In this document: piece by piece, positions 55,976-64,000 of the stretch
How positions within the stretch are numbered: position 1 is the first letter of the stretch
Layout: the number at the start of each line of letters is the position of its first letter
Assembly (NCBI GenBank): GCA_035943635.1
Contig: DASZBX010000106.1
Location: 1-64,000, forward strand
Source: DASZBX01 sp035943635
GTDB taxonomy: Bacteria > Actinomycetota > Actinomycetes > Streptomycetales > Catenulisporaceae
DNA: 64,000 nt
Reading direction: 5' to 3'
The notes under the pieces: generated by a model
What the model saw: only the letters and a program-made list of their open reading frames with translations
What the model was told of the DNA's origin: nothing
The model's database searches: none
Program-made: the position numbers and the translations under genes

Positions 55976-56007
55976 CCAGGGTCCGGTCAGGGCCCTGACC
56001 GGACCCT
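55976..56007 (+). terminator. Perfect 16-bp palindrome terminator
   Basis: CAGGGTCCGGTCAGGG (55976-55991) followed directly by its complement (55992-56007), then TGTTT. It lies 13 bp after the response regulator stop. Confidence 0.85.
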
Positions 56008-56163
56008 GTGTTTCCGGCGGGTTAACCAGCGTCAACGCGATGCGGATCCGCTTGTGGGCAAAGGCTTTCACGGCCGGCCCGGAGTGTTGACAACAGGGGT
56101 GGCCGAGGCTGACAGTTCACTGGCGGAACGATTGACGAACGTTCTCAGGGGAGGACCCAGCCC

Positions 56164-56715
56164 GTGCGCCTGGACCAGGGAAAGACGGCCGGTACCTCCG
56201 CGATGGTGCGCCCGGGAGTGCGCAGCCCCCGCTTCATGCTCTTCATGGGACTCGGGGCGGTGCCCGTGGTCGCCCTGTTCACGGCGCTCGCGGTGGTCCT
56301 CGGCGGCGGCTGCGTGGCGATCGGTGTGGCCACCCTGCTCAGCACGCACAGCGCGACCGGTGCGGCCTGGTTCCTCTTCGCGCTGCTGCCGATCGCCTTC
56401 GTGGCCTACGGATACCGCATGTCAGGGGTCGTGGTCGATCGCGACCGGGTCTACAAGGGCACCCACTCGCGCAAGAGCTTCGCGAACCGGCGCGAGATCG
56501 CCAAGGTGGTCTACCGCATCGGCACCGCCCAGCTCCAGGACGCCCAGGGCCGGACCGTCCTGGCCCTGGACGGCGGCATGCTCGGCCGCCGCCAGGCCGA
56601 GCAGCCGGCCTCGCAGCTGGGCCGGCCGTTCGAGCTGGAACGCCGGCGGCCCGCGCCGCGGCAGCCTGCCAAGCCCGAGGCGGCCGTCGGCCCGCCCGCT
56701 CCGACGAAGAAGTGA
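56164..56715 (+). CDS. Membrane protein with PH-like segment, unknown function
   Basis: A 183-residue protein. Two transmembrane helices (about 25-55 and 66-84) are followed by a soluble part with strands VVVDRDRVYKGTHSR, REIAKVVYRIGTAQLQD and RTVLALDGGML, resembling the PH-like domains attached to small actinobacterial membrane proteins. The C-terminal 40 residues are Pro/Arg/Ala rich. The start is GTG 56164 behind GGGGAGG. I know no function. It converges on the MerR/B12 gene. Confidence 0.78.
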   Translation: MRLDQGKTAGTSAMVRPGVRSPRFMLFMGLGAVPVVALFTALAVVLGGGCVAIGVATLLSTHSATGAAWFLFALLPIAFVAYGYRMSGVVVDRDRVYKGTHSRKSFANRREIAKVVYRIGTAQLQDAQGRTVLALDGGMLGRRQAEQPASQLGRPFELERRRPAPRQPAKPEAAVGPPAPTKK

Positions 56716-56735
56716 GAGGGCAGAGATAGTCGGGA

Positions 56736-57839
56736 TCAGCCCGCGCACGCGCTGAGCGCACTGGTCAGGGAATCGACGTACGTGATCGACTCGTGCAGCG
56801 CGCCGTGCCAACCTGGCCCGGCCGCCAGCACCTTCGTCCCCGGATACCTGGCCAGCGCGGCGAGCAGGGCCCGGTTCGCGGTGCGCGCGTTCTGCGACCA
56901 CAGCAGCACGCACCGCGGCTGCACCCGCTCGACGGCCTCCAGCAGGGCCCGCGCGGGCACGGCCGCCCCGAACATCCGCACCGGCACGCCGAGCTCGCCG
57001 AGGGCCGCGGCCAGGACGTCCAGCGGCAGGCTGTGCCACTCGTCCGGCGCGCACGCCAGCGCCGCGCCGCGGTCCGAAACCCGTTGCGGGCGCAAGGGTG
57101 CGGCCCGGACCCGGTGCAGCGCGACCGTCACGCACCAGGACATCAGGTGCTCGACCTCGACGTAACGCCCGTCCGTCTCAGTCCACTTACGCCCGACCGC
57201 GGCCAGGGCCGGGGTGATGGTGTGCTCCCAGGCCCCGACCACGCCGTCCCGGGACAGGCAGGATTCGAGCAGGTCCAGCACCTGCGCCGCGTCCAGGCGG
57301 ACGGCCGCGCGGGCCAGGCCCCGGGCGGCCGAGTTGCCCCCGCGCCCGATCGGCAGGTTCACGCTTCCCGGCCGCCCGCCCCTGGCTCTCGTTTCGGCTT
57401 CCGCCTGCGCGTCGACGGCGGCTTCGCCGGAGGCGTCGGGGCTGGTGCGCGGCTTCTGGAGAGCGCTCTCCGGGTGCGGGGCGGGCCGAGTCGGCCGTGA
57501 CGGCGATCGTGCCGTCAGCGGCGCCGCTTGGTCCACGCCCGGCGCAGAGGCATCGCCCGATTCGGTCTCCGCCCGCAGCGCGCGCGCCGCCTCGGCGACC
57601 GGCACGCCCTCGGCCACCATCCGGCACAACTCCGCCAGCACGGCCATGTCGGCCGGGGAGTAGCGCCGGTGCGCCCCGGAGGCATGATCGCGCGGCCCGA
57701 TGCCGTACCGCCGGTCCCAGCTGCGCAGCGTTCCCACCGCCACGCCGAGCCGGACCGCGGCCGCGGCCGGGGAGAGCGCCGGGCCCGGCCCGCCGACCGG
57801 CCCCGGACCGCCCGGGTCGCCGGGCTGTTCTTCCGCCAT
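56736..57839 (-). CDS. MerR-family regulator with B12-binding-like domain (LitR/CarH-like)
   Basis: A 367-residue regulator. MerR-type DNA-binding domain near the N-terminus (ALSPAAAAVRLGVAVGTLRSWDRRYGIGPRDHASGAHRRYSPAD, split here by its ends), a Pro/Ala-rich linker of about 80 residues, then a helical domain with WTETDGRYVEVEHLMSW (like the W...EH motif that caps B12) and a Rossmann-like domain with DEWHSLPLDVLAAALGELG, where CarH-type proteins have the cobalt-ligand histidine. This suggests a B12-dependent light sensor or a derivative that has lost it; the spacing in W...EH is ten rather than nine residues. ATG 57839 with GGAGGGG upstream. Confidence 0.85.
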   Translation of the reverse strand: MAEEQPGDPGGPGPVGGPGPALSPAAAAVRLGVAVGTLRSWDRRYGIGPRDHASGAHRRYSPADMAVLAELCRMVAEGVPVAEAARALRAETESGDASAPGVDQAAPLTARSPSRPTRPAPHPESALQKPRTSPDASGEAAVDAQAEAETRARGGRPGSVNLPIGRGGNSAARGLARAAVRLDAAQVLDLLESCLSRDGVVGAWEHTITPALAAVGRKWTETDGRYVEVEHLMSWCVTVALHRVRAAPLRPQRVSDRGAALACAPDEWHSLPLDVLAAALGELGVPVRMFGAAVPARALLEAVERVQPRCVLLWSQNARTANRALLAALARYPGTKVLAAGPGWHGALHESITYVDSLTSALSACAG

Positions 57840-57959
57840 GGACACCCCTCCATTCGAATCGGTGCGCAATCGCTGCGAGTTGCGTGTGCCCGTGATCACT
57901 CCCAGGCTAACCAGGGAGGGGCCAAAACCTCCCAGACATGCAGTGAAGGAGTGAAAGTG

Positions 57960-58610
57960 ATGAAGCTAGAGCAACAGCAGCAGCCAGTCGCCCGGCGACT
58001 TGGCCGGGTCTACCGGTTCGGCACCGCCGCGGTCGGGATCGTCCTGCTGGTCTTCGGCATCCTCGGCTTCACCGGCGACCTGGCCTACTTCGGCACCGGC
58101 GGCCACCAGGTGCTCGGCCTGTCCAGCAACGGCGCCCTGAGCACGATCTCGGTCGTGGTCGCGGCGATCCTGCTCGGCGCGGCGGCAGTCGGCGGCACCT
58201 TCGCCTCCAACGTCGCGCTCGCCGTCGCCATCGCCTTCCTGATCGGCGGAACGGTCAACTTCGCCCTGATCCGGACCCCGGCCAACTTCCTGAACTTCCG
58301 GCTCTCCAACGTCCTGTTCAGCTACGCGATGGTCCTGCTGCTCGCCCTGATCGGCTCTTACGGCCGGTTCACCGGCGGCCTGGAGCACGACAACCCGTAC
58401 TGGCGCGAGCGGCACCCGCAGCAGGCCCGGCAGGAGGAACTGCGAGTCCAGCACCTGCGCGAACTGCGCGACCACCGCAGCCCCGGGACCGTCGCGACCC
58501 CGCTGGACGAGGCCGCCGCACCCGCCCCGACCGCGGTTCGGGCCGCCGGCAGCGCCGACGCCGTCACCGCAATGGCCCAGTCCCCGTCCCGTTCCCGAAT
58601 CGGCAGGTAG
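57960..58610 (+). CDS. DUF4383 membrane protein
   Basis: A 216-residue membrane protein with four helices (about 20-165) and a polar, Pro/Ala-rich C-terminal tail. The first helix segment VYRFGTAAVGIVLLVFGILGFTG and the NFRLSNVLFSYAMVLLLALIG segment match the DUF4383 family of unknown function, common in actinobacteria. ATG 57960 has AAGGAG upstream. Divergent from the MerR/B12 regulator (120 bp) and directly upstream of the SDR-DUF2867 gene, so probably under control of that regulator. Confidence 0.85.
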   Translation: MKLEQQQQPVARRLGRVYRFGTAAVGIVLLVFGILGFTGDLAYFGTGGHQVLGLSSNGALSTISVVVAAILLGAAAVGGTFASNVALAVAIAFLIGGTVNFALIRTPANFLNFRLSNVLFSYAMVLLLALIGSYGRFTGGLEHDNPYWRERHPQQARQEELRVQHLRELRDHRSPGTVATPLDEAAAPAPTAVRAAGSADAVTAMAQSPSRSRIGR

Positions 58611-58614
58611 GACC

Positions 58615-60138
58615 GTGCTGAACCACGACGCCGACGGCACCTCGCCGCCCGCCCCGCAGCACGCCCTGCGCTGCCTGGTCACCGGCGCGACCGGCTACGT
58701 CGGCGGGCGGCTGGTGCCCGAACTGCTCGACGCCGGACTGCGGGTGCGCTGCCTGACCCGCTCGCGCGACCGGCTGCGCGACCAGCCCTGGATCGACCGG
58801 GTGGAGGTCGCCGAGGCCGACGCCCGGGACGCCTACGCGATCCGCGACGCGCTCGACGGCGTCGACGTCGCCTACTACCTGATCCACTCGATGAACGGCG
58901 GCCCGCGGTTCGAGCAGCAGGACCGCGCAGCCGCCACCGCGTTCGCCCAGGCCGCCGCGGAGGCCGGAGTAGGCCGGGTGGTCTATCTCGGCGGCCTGGC
59001 CGCGCCCGGCGCCGACCTGTCCCCGCACATGCGCTCGCGGGCCGAGGTCGGCCGGATCCTGCTGGACGGCAAGGTCCCGACCGTGGCCCTGCGGGCCGGG
59101 GTGATTCTCGGCAGCGGCTCGGCCTCGTTCGAGATGCTGCGCTACCTGACCGAACGGCTCCCGGCCATGGTCACCCCGAAGTGGGTCGACAACCGGGTCC
59201 AGGCGATCGCGATCCGCGACGTGCTGCGCTACCTGGTCGGCTGCGCCGGCCTGCCGCCGCAGGTGCACGGCGGGTTCGACATCGGCGGCCCGGACATCCT
59301 GACCTACCGGGAGATGATGCGCCGCTACGCGAAGCTGGCCGGCCTCGGCCGCCGGCTGATCGTCCCGGTCCCGGTGCTCAGCCCGAGCCTGTCCAGCCAC
59401 TGGGTCGGATTCGTCACCCCGGTCCCGTCCAGCCTGGCCCGGCCGCTGGTCGAGTCGCTGCGGCACGACGCGGTCTGCCGAGACCACGAGATCGCCCGCT
59501 ACCTGCCGGACCCGCCGCAGGGCCTGCTCGGCTTCGACGACGCGGTCACCATGGCCCTGCGCCGGGTGCGCGAGGCGGTCGTGGCCACCCGCTGGTCCTC
59601 CGGCTCGCTGCCCGGCGCGCCCAGCGACCCGCTGCCCACCGACCCGGACTGGGCCGGCGGCAGCCTCTACTCGGACGAACGCCGCCGCTGCTCCGAAGCC
59701 CCGCCCAAGGCGCTGTGGCGCACCGTGGAGGCGATCGGCGGCACGAACGGCTGGTACTCCCTGCCCGCAGCGTGGCAGCTGCGCGGCGCGATGGACCGGC
59801 TGGCCGGGGGAGTGGGCCTGCGCCGTGGCCGCCGGGACGCGAACCGGCTGCGGGTCGGCGACGCGGTCGACTTCTGGCGGGTGGAGGAGATGGTTCCCGG
59901 GAAACTTTTGCGCCTGCGTGCCGAGATGCGCCTGCCCGGCCTGGCCTGGCTGGAACTGGGCGTCGAGGTCCAGGACGGCGGCTCGTGCTACACCCAGCGC
60001 GCCATCTTTCACCCGCACGGCGCAGCCGGACAGCTGTATTGGTGGAGCCTGAAACCGTTCCACGGCATCATCTTCGGTGCCATGGCCCGCAACATCGTCA
60101 GCGCCGCGACACGGCAGCCTGAAGCGCAGCGTGCGTGA
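58615..60138 (+). CDS. SDR (NAD(P)-binding) - DUF2867 fusion protein
   Basis: A 507-residue protein. N-terminal atypical short-chain dehydrogenase domain with the dinucleotide motif VTGATGYVGGRLVPELL (about 21-37), and a C-terminal DUF2867 domain (about 350-500) ending in WWSLKPFHGIIFGAMARNI. Homologues are often found with photolyase, carotenoid or LitR-type light-response genes. Here it sits four bases after the DUF4383 gene and divergent from a LitR/CarH-like regulator. Start GTG 58615. The reaction is unknown. Confidence 0.88.
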   Translation: MLNHDADGTSPPAPQHALRCLVTGATGYVGGRLVPELLDAGLRVRCLTRSRDRLRDQPWIDRVEVAEADARDAYAIRDALDGVDVAYYLIHSMNGGPRFEQQDRAAATAFAQAAAEAGVGRVVYLGGLAAPGADLSPHMRSRAEVGRILLDGKVPTVALRAGVILGSGSASFEMLRYLTERLPAMVTPKWVDNRVQAIAIRDVLRYLVGCAGLPPQVHGGFDIGGPDILTYREMMRRYAKLAGLGRRLIVPVPVLSPSLSSHWVGFVTPVPSSLARPLVESLRHDAVCRDHEIARYLPDPPQGLLGFDDAVTMALRRVREAVVATRWSSGSLPGAPSDPLPTDPDWAGGSLYSDERRRCSEAPPKALWRTVEAIGGTNGWYSLPAAWQLRGAMDRLAGGVGLRRGRRDANRLRVGDAVDFWRVEEMVPGKLLRLRAEMRLPGLAWLELGVEVQDGGSCYTQRAIFHPHGAAGQLYWWSLKPFHGIIFGAMARNIVSAATRQPEAQRA

Positions 60139-60159
60139 GAGAAGGTGCGGCTACGGAGC

Positions 60160-60957
60160 TCAGGGCTTGAGCGCCACTGCGCCGTATATCCCGATCCGGT
60201 CGTCCCCGGCGAGGACCTGCGCGTCCGGCCGCCACTGTGAGAGCAGCACCAGGCCGGGGTCGACCGGCTCCAGGCCGTCGAAGAACGCGGCGATCTCCGT
60301 GCGGCTTCGCGCGGCGGTCTGCACCGACGATTGGGCGTAGGTCTTCGCCGTCGCGCGCATCCCTTCCGGGTCCAGGTCGGTGGTCACCTGCGAGAGTACC
60401 AGCGCACTGCCCGGGGCGACGGCGTCCATCAGGGCGCGCACCGCGCCGTAGGGGTCGTCTTCGTCGATGACGAAGTGCATGACCGCGACCAGCAGCACCG
60501 CGACGGGCCGGTCGAAGTCCAGGCGGCCGCGAACCTCGGGATTCTCCAGGATTTCCGCTGGACGGCGCACGTCCCCGGCGACGATCGTCGCGCCCGACGG
60601 CGCGGGCTGCTCGCCGTGAACGCGGGCGTGCGCCAGGACGATCGGATCGTTGTCGACGCCGACGATCCGGGCGTCCGGCCGCACCGACAGCGCGGTCTCG
60701 GCCGTGCCGCCCGGGGCGGGCAAGCCGATGCCGACGTCCAGGAACTGATCCAGGCCGGTCTGCGCCAGGTACCGCACGGCGCGGGTCAGGAAAGCACGGT
60801 TCACGCGGGCCATGTCCCGCAACGCCGGCATCGCTTCCAGGGCCTTGTCCGCAGCCGCACGATCGGCCGGGAAGTGGTCCTCGCCGCCGAGCAGATACGA
60901 GTAGATGCGCGCCGACGTGGCCACGGCCGGATCGATCAACGGCTCCGAGTCCGGCAC
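60160..60957 (-). CDS. DUF574 SAM-dependent methyltransferase
   Basis: A 265-residue member of the actinobacterial DUF574 methyltransferase-like family. The opening ATSARIYSYLLGGEDHFPADRAAAD and the SAM motif FLDVGIGLPAPGGTAETA (usual form FLDIGTGLPT) are diagnostic, as is VGVDNDPIVLAHARV. Targets are unknown for the family. I chose GTG 60957, five bases after GGAGGG; an ATG at 60981 is in frame but its Shine-Dalgarno would be too close. Monocistronic. Confidence 0.9.
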   Translation of the reverse strand: MPDSEPLIDPAVATSARIYSYLLGGEDHFPADRAAADKALEAMPALRDMARVNRAFLTRAVRYLAQTGLDQFLDVGIGLPAPGGTAETALSVRPDARIVGVDNDPIVLAHARVHGEQPAPSGATIVAGDVRRPAEILENPEVRGRLDFDRPVAVLLVAVMHFVIDEDDPYGAVRALMDAVAPGSALVLSQVTTDLDPEGMRATAKTYAQSSVQTAARSRTEIAAFFDGLEPVDPGLVLLSQWRPDAQVLAGDDRIGIYGAVALKP

Positions 60958-61045
60958 CTCGTCCCTCCACCCTGTGAACATTCCTCCGATGACCTGAGCT
61001 TGACGCGGGGTCGCCAAGGCCGCCGATTCGGGGATCAAGCAAGAC

Positions 61046-61726
61046 TCACTTGTCTGTGAACAGCGTCTCGCCCTTGATCCACCAGGCGACACCGAAGGAC
61101 ACCGTGGCCACCGCCTCGCACCAGTACAGCGGGTGAACAGCATCGACGAAAGACTGCGGCGTGAACGACGAGAGCCCGGCCAGGGCCGTGAACACCGCGA
61201 TCAGGATGCCGCAGACTCGGTAGATCCTGTTGCGCACGTTCTTCTGCGGCGTGCGCTGCTGCACCGGCCGGTCCGATTTCGTGAACAGGAACCAGCAGAT
61301 CAGCGCCATGGTGACGAAGAAGACCGCTGCGAAGACCACATGCAGCACCCCGGCGACCGAGGCGAGCGTCGACGGATTCGGCGGAACCGGCGGGCACAGC
61401 GCGATGCCGATCGACGTCGCCCCCGCGACATAGGACAAGATGTCGTCCAATCTCTGATAGCGGTAGCAGATCAAGAAGATCCCGGTGGCGCAGAGGATTG
61501 CGACGAAGATGTTGCGCATGTCGGTGTAGTAATAGCTGCTGATCGACGGGTACAGCCGCCAATCCCCGGTGCTGATCGAGTAGCCGAGCGGAACGACGAC
61601 GGGCAGCAGCCCGCCCAGCAGGCCGATCGCGCGGCGCAGGAATCGGTACGAGGCAGCGAGTTCCATGGCGGTGGCGTCGTCCCTCTCGGAGGTTGCGGCG
61701 GCGGGCCGGGCGGATGTCCGGGCCAT
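61046..61726 (-). CDS. Multi-helix membrane protein, unknown function
   Basis: A 226-residue protein with about six transmembrane helices (for example AIGLLGGLLPVVVPLGYSIS, NIFVAILCATGIFLICYRYQ, VLHVVFAAVFFVTMALICWFLF and IYRVCGILIAVFTALAGLSS). The loop SISSYYYTDMRN and the C-terminal WWIKGETLFTDK look conserved, in a style shared by bacterial DUF998-like proteins, but I cannot assign a role. Start ATG 61726 with weak ribosome-binding site. Divergent from uvrC. Confidence 0.8.
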   Translation of the reverse strand: MARTSARPAAATSERDDATAMELAASYRFLRRAIGLLGGLLPVVVPLGYSISTGDWRLYPSISSYYYTDMRNIFVAILCATGIFLICYRYQRLDDILSYVAGATSIGIALCPPVPPNPSTLASVAGVLHVVFAAVFFVTMALICWFLFTKSDRPVQQRTPQKNVRNRIYRVCGILIAVFTALAGLSSFTPQSFVDAVHPLYWCEAVATVSFGVAWWIKGETLFTDK

Positions 61727-61913
61727 TGTCAGATCTCATGCCCGGACGAACCATAACGAACCAGCCGAAAGCGGGCTTTGCTCGTAAGTGTGGAAAAACT
61801 TTGGCATAGCATCATGACCGACAGTGCTCGAACGCATATACCCGCACTCGTCCGGGTGGAACGTGCCGACGCGGGTGGGTCCGCTGTCGGGCGCATCCGC
61901 TACATTGTCCGCC

Positions 61914-63893
61914 GTGACCGATCCGGGGAGCTACCGTCCAGCCGCAGGGACGATTCCGACCCAGCCGGGCGTCTACCGCTTCCGCGACCCGCACGGCCGG
62001 GTCGTCTACGTGGGCAAGGCCAAGAACCTGCGTGCCCGCCTGGCCAACTACTTCCAGCCGCTGGCCAACCTGCACCCGCGCACCCAGGCCATGGTCACGA
62101 CCGCGTGCAGCGTCGAGTGGACCGTGGTGGGCACCGAAGTCGAAGCCCTGCAACTGGAATACACCTGGATCAAGGAGTTCGACCCGCGGTTCAACGTCCG
62201 CTACCGCGGCGACGACAAGTCGATCCCGAGCCTCGCGGTCACCCTGAACGAGGAGTACCCCAGCGCGCAGGTGATGCGCGGGCCGAAGAAGAAGGGCGTG
62301 CGCTACTTCGCCCCCTACTCGCAGAGCTGGGCGGCCCAGGACACGATCAACGCGCTGCTGCGCGCCTTCCCGATCCGCAGCTGCTCGACCCGGGACTTCC
62401 GCCGCGCCCAGAACTCCGACCGGCCCTGCCTGCTCGGCCACATCGGCAAGTGCTCCGCGCCGTGCGCCGGCTGGGTCACCCCGGACGAGCACCGGGCGAT
62501 CGCCGAGGACCTGTGCAGCTTCCTGGCCGGGCGCAGCGCCGAGCACCTGGCCCGGCTGGAACGGGAGATGAAGCAGGCCGCGGCCGCGCTGGAGTTCGAG
62601 AAGGCCGCCCGCCTGCGCGACGCGCTCGGCGCGGTCCGCAAGGTGCTCGAACGCAGCGCCGTGGTGTTCGGCGACGAGACCGACGCGGACGTGCTGGCCC
62701 TGCACGAGGACGAGCTCGAAGTCGCGGTACAGGTCTTCCACGTGCGCGGCGGCCGGGTCCGCGGCCAGCGCGGCTGGGTGGTGGACCGGGTCGAGGACCT
62801 GGACACCGCGAGCCTGGTCGAACGTTTCCTGGTGCAGCTCTACGGCGGCCAGGCCGCGGCCCAGCGCCGCGAGGAGCCCGGCGAGCACGCGGCCGAGCCG
62901 GTCCCGCGCGAGATCCTGGTCCCGGCGCTGCCGCCGGACCCGGCCGCGGTGGCCGACTGGCTGGGCCGGTTGCGCAACTCGGGGAAGGTCGACCTGCGGG
63001 TGCCCCAGCGCGGCGACAAGCGCGCGCTGCTGGAGATCGTGGAGCGCAACGCGAAGCAGGCCCTGGCGCTGCACAAGACCAAGCGGGCCGGCGACCTGGT
63101 CACGCGCGGCCAGGCGTTGCAGGACATCGCCGACGCGCTGGACCTGCCTGCGGCGCCGCTGCGGATCGAGTGCTACGACGTCTCGCACCTGCAGGGCACG
63201 AATGCCGTCGCGTCGATGGTCGTGTTCGAGGACGCGCTGCCGAGGAAGGCGGAGTACCGGCGGTTCTCGATCAAGACTGTTGAGGGGCAGGATGACGTCC
63301 GGTCGATGCACGAGGTGATCACGCGCCGGTTCCGGCGCTACCTCGCCGCCCGGGATGCGCAGGCGCAGGACGAGGAACTCGCGCCCACCCGCAGCGCGTA
63401 CCCGCCGCAGCTGGTCCTGGTCGACGGCGGTCGGCCTCAGGTCGCGGCCGCGGCGGCGGCGATGGCCGAACTCGGCGTGACCGAGGTCGCGGTGGCCGGA
63501 CTGGCCAAGCGGATGGAAGAGGTCTGGCTTCCCGGCCAGTCTGATCCGGTGATCCTGCCGCGCACAGGCCAGGCGCTGTATCTCCTGCAACGCGTCCGCG
63601 ACGAGGCACACCGGTTCGCGATCACCTACCATCGCCAGAAGCGCAGCAAGGCGATGACCGCCAGCGCCCTGGACACCGTCCCGGGCCTGGGCGAGGTACG
63701 CCGCCGGGCGTTGCTGACCAAGTTCGGCTCGGTCTACGCGATGCAGCAGGCGACCGTGGAACAGCTCACTGAGGTCCCCGGCATCGGACGCAGTACCGCA
63801 GAGGCCATTCTCACGCATCTCGTGCCCGCGCAGCAGATGAGCGCGGATGGCCTGCGGGGTGGTGCGGTCGCCAAGCAATCCGCAGCACGCTGA
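61914..63893 (+). CDS. uvrC: Excinuclease ABC subunit C
   Basis: A 659-residue UvrC, the dual-incision nuclease of nucleotide excision repair. GIY-YIG domain at the start (IPTQPGVYRFRDPHGRVVYVGKAKNLRARL, given by its ends), UVR helical motif that contacts UvrB (about 205-240; LEFEKAARLRDAL), RNase-H-like endonuclease domain (IECYDVSHLQGTNAVASMVVF to GRPQV), and C-terminal helix-hairpin-helix motifs (LDTVPGLGEVRRRALLTKFGS; LTEVPGIGRSTAEAI). Start GTG 61914; TACATTGTCCGCC immediately upstream could mean a very short leader. Complete and normal length. Confidence 0.96.
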   Translation: MTDPGSYRPAAGTIPTQPGVYRFRDPHGRVVYVGKAKNLRARLANYFQPLANLHPRTQAMVTTACSVEWTVVGTEVEALQLEYTWIKEFDPRFNVRYRGDDKSIPSLAVTLNEEYPSAQVMRGPKKKGVRYFAPYSQSWAAQDTINALLRAFPIRSCSTRDFRRAQNSDRPCLLGHIGKCSAPCAGWVTPDEHRAIAEDLCSFLAGRSAEHLARLEREMKQAAAALEFEKAARLRDALGAVRKVLERSAVVFGDETDADVLALHEDELEVAVQVFHVRGGRVRGQRGWVVDRVEDLDTASLVERFLVQLYGGQAAAQRREEPGEHAAEPVPREILVPALPPDPAAVADWLGRLRNSGKVDLRVPQRGDKRALLEIVERNAKQALALHKTKRAGDLVTRGQALQDIADALDLPAAPLRIECYDVSHLQGTNAVASMVVFEDALPRKAEYRRFSIKTVEGQDDVRSMHEVITRRFRRYLAARDAQAQDEELAPTRSAYPPQLVLVDGGRPQVAAAAAAMAELGVTEVAVAGLAKRMEEVWLPGQSDPVILPRTGQALYLLQRVRDEAHRFAITYHRQKRSKAMTASALDTVPGLGEVRRRALLTKFGSVYAMQQATVEQLTEVPGIGRSTAEAILTHLVPAQQMSADGLRGGAVAKQSAAR

Positions 63894-63900
63894 TACCATG

Positions 63901-63999
63901 TCAGGCAGCGTTCGCCTCGTCGGCTCTGAAGTCCTCAGCCAGCGGGTCGAAGGCGAGGGCCCGGGGGTGCGCGTGCACGATCTGCCGCGCGGTGCTCTC
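63901..63999 (-). CDS. C-terminal fragment of an unknown gene (partial)
   Basis: A minus-strand frame open to the window edge ends with a TGA at 63901-63903 and encodes about 32 residues ending LAFDPLAEDFRADEANAA. GC bias at third positions is as in real genes. It converges on uvrC. Too short to identify. Confidence 0.4.
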   Translation of the reverse strand, partial: ESTARQIVHAHPRALAFDPLAEDFRADEANAA

Positions 64000-64000
64000 A

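Noticed and set aside
57458..57471. Second LacI-type operator
   Set aside because: It lies within the coding region of the MerR/B12 regulator, far from a start; mentioned only as a finding to check, not annotated as a site.

Overview
This is a very GC-rich window (roughly 70% G+C by eye) with strong GC bias at third codon positions, many GTG/TTG starts and few T-tailed terminators. Families such as MmyB-type regulators, DUF574 methyltransferases, RsbV/RsbW-like partner-switching proteins, a two-domain geosmin synthase and an EshA-like family 2B encapsulin point to a soil-type filamentous actinomycete (Streptomyces-like; Catenulisporales-like is possible). The genus cannot be fixed from sequence alone. 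No rRNA, tRNA, CRISPR array, transposase or integrase was recognised.

Region 1 (1-8059): an MmyB-type regulator, then a gene-free kilobase that is one nested, imperfect palindrome with a hexanucleotide repeat near its centre. After that come a small membrane protein, a hypothetical gene, and a translationally coupled amine/amino-acid permease plus a glutamine-synthetase-like gamma-glutamyl ligase, preceded by a directly repeated palindromic site.

Region 2 (8060-17729): a lipid-kinase-like gene and a signalling block closely resembling the Bacillus energy-stress module: RsbQ-like hydrolase, RsbP-like PAS-PP2C phosphatase, an RsbV-like STAS protein and an RsbW-like kinase, plus a STAS protein that lacks the phosphorylatable serine. 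Downstream are a glutamate-synthase-like FMN protein, a PoxB-type oxidase, a CsbD-like peptide and an unexplained 64-residue ORF.

Region 3 (18081-24828): a Rieske lipoprotein, a MerR-thioredoxin redox pair with a typical 19-bp-spacer promoter, a secreted repeat protein, and a 1059-residue cell-surface protein combining a metallopeptidase-like motif, a VWD domain and three C-terminal repeats.

Region 4 (24968-34972): the most notable locus. One minus-strand run encodes a family 2B (EshA-like) encapsulin shell protein with a cyclic-nucleotide-binding-like domain, a polyprenyl diphosphate synthase, an IspH and a two-domain geosmin synthase. It therefore runs from precursor supply through prenyl chain assembly to terpene cyclisation, with a candidate protein compartment. 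An AAA+ ATPase is transcribed divergently.

Region 5 (35344-49885): assorted genes: TmrB-like NTPase, HEAT-repeat protein, membrane M23 peptidase, a lower-GC gene with an early TTA codon, cupin, ABC exporter, DUF4097 protein, modular GH16 glucanase with an upstream LacI-type palindrome, MFS transporter and LLM flavin monooxygenase.

Region 6 (50044-63999): a second signalling cluster (STAS, HATPase, hydrolase, response-regulator-PP2C, CHASE3-type histidine kinase, frameshifted DNA-binding-like gene, single-domain response regulator). It is followed by a MerR/B12-binding (LitR/CarH-like) regulator divergent from DUF4383 and SDR-DUF2867 genes, then a DUF574 methyltransferase, a membrane protein, uvrC, and the tail of an unknown gene.
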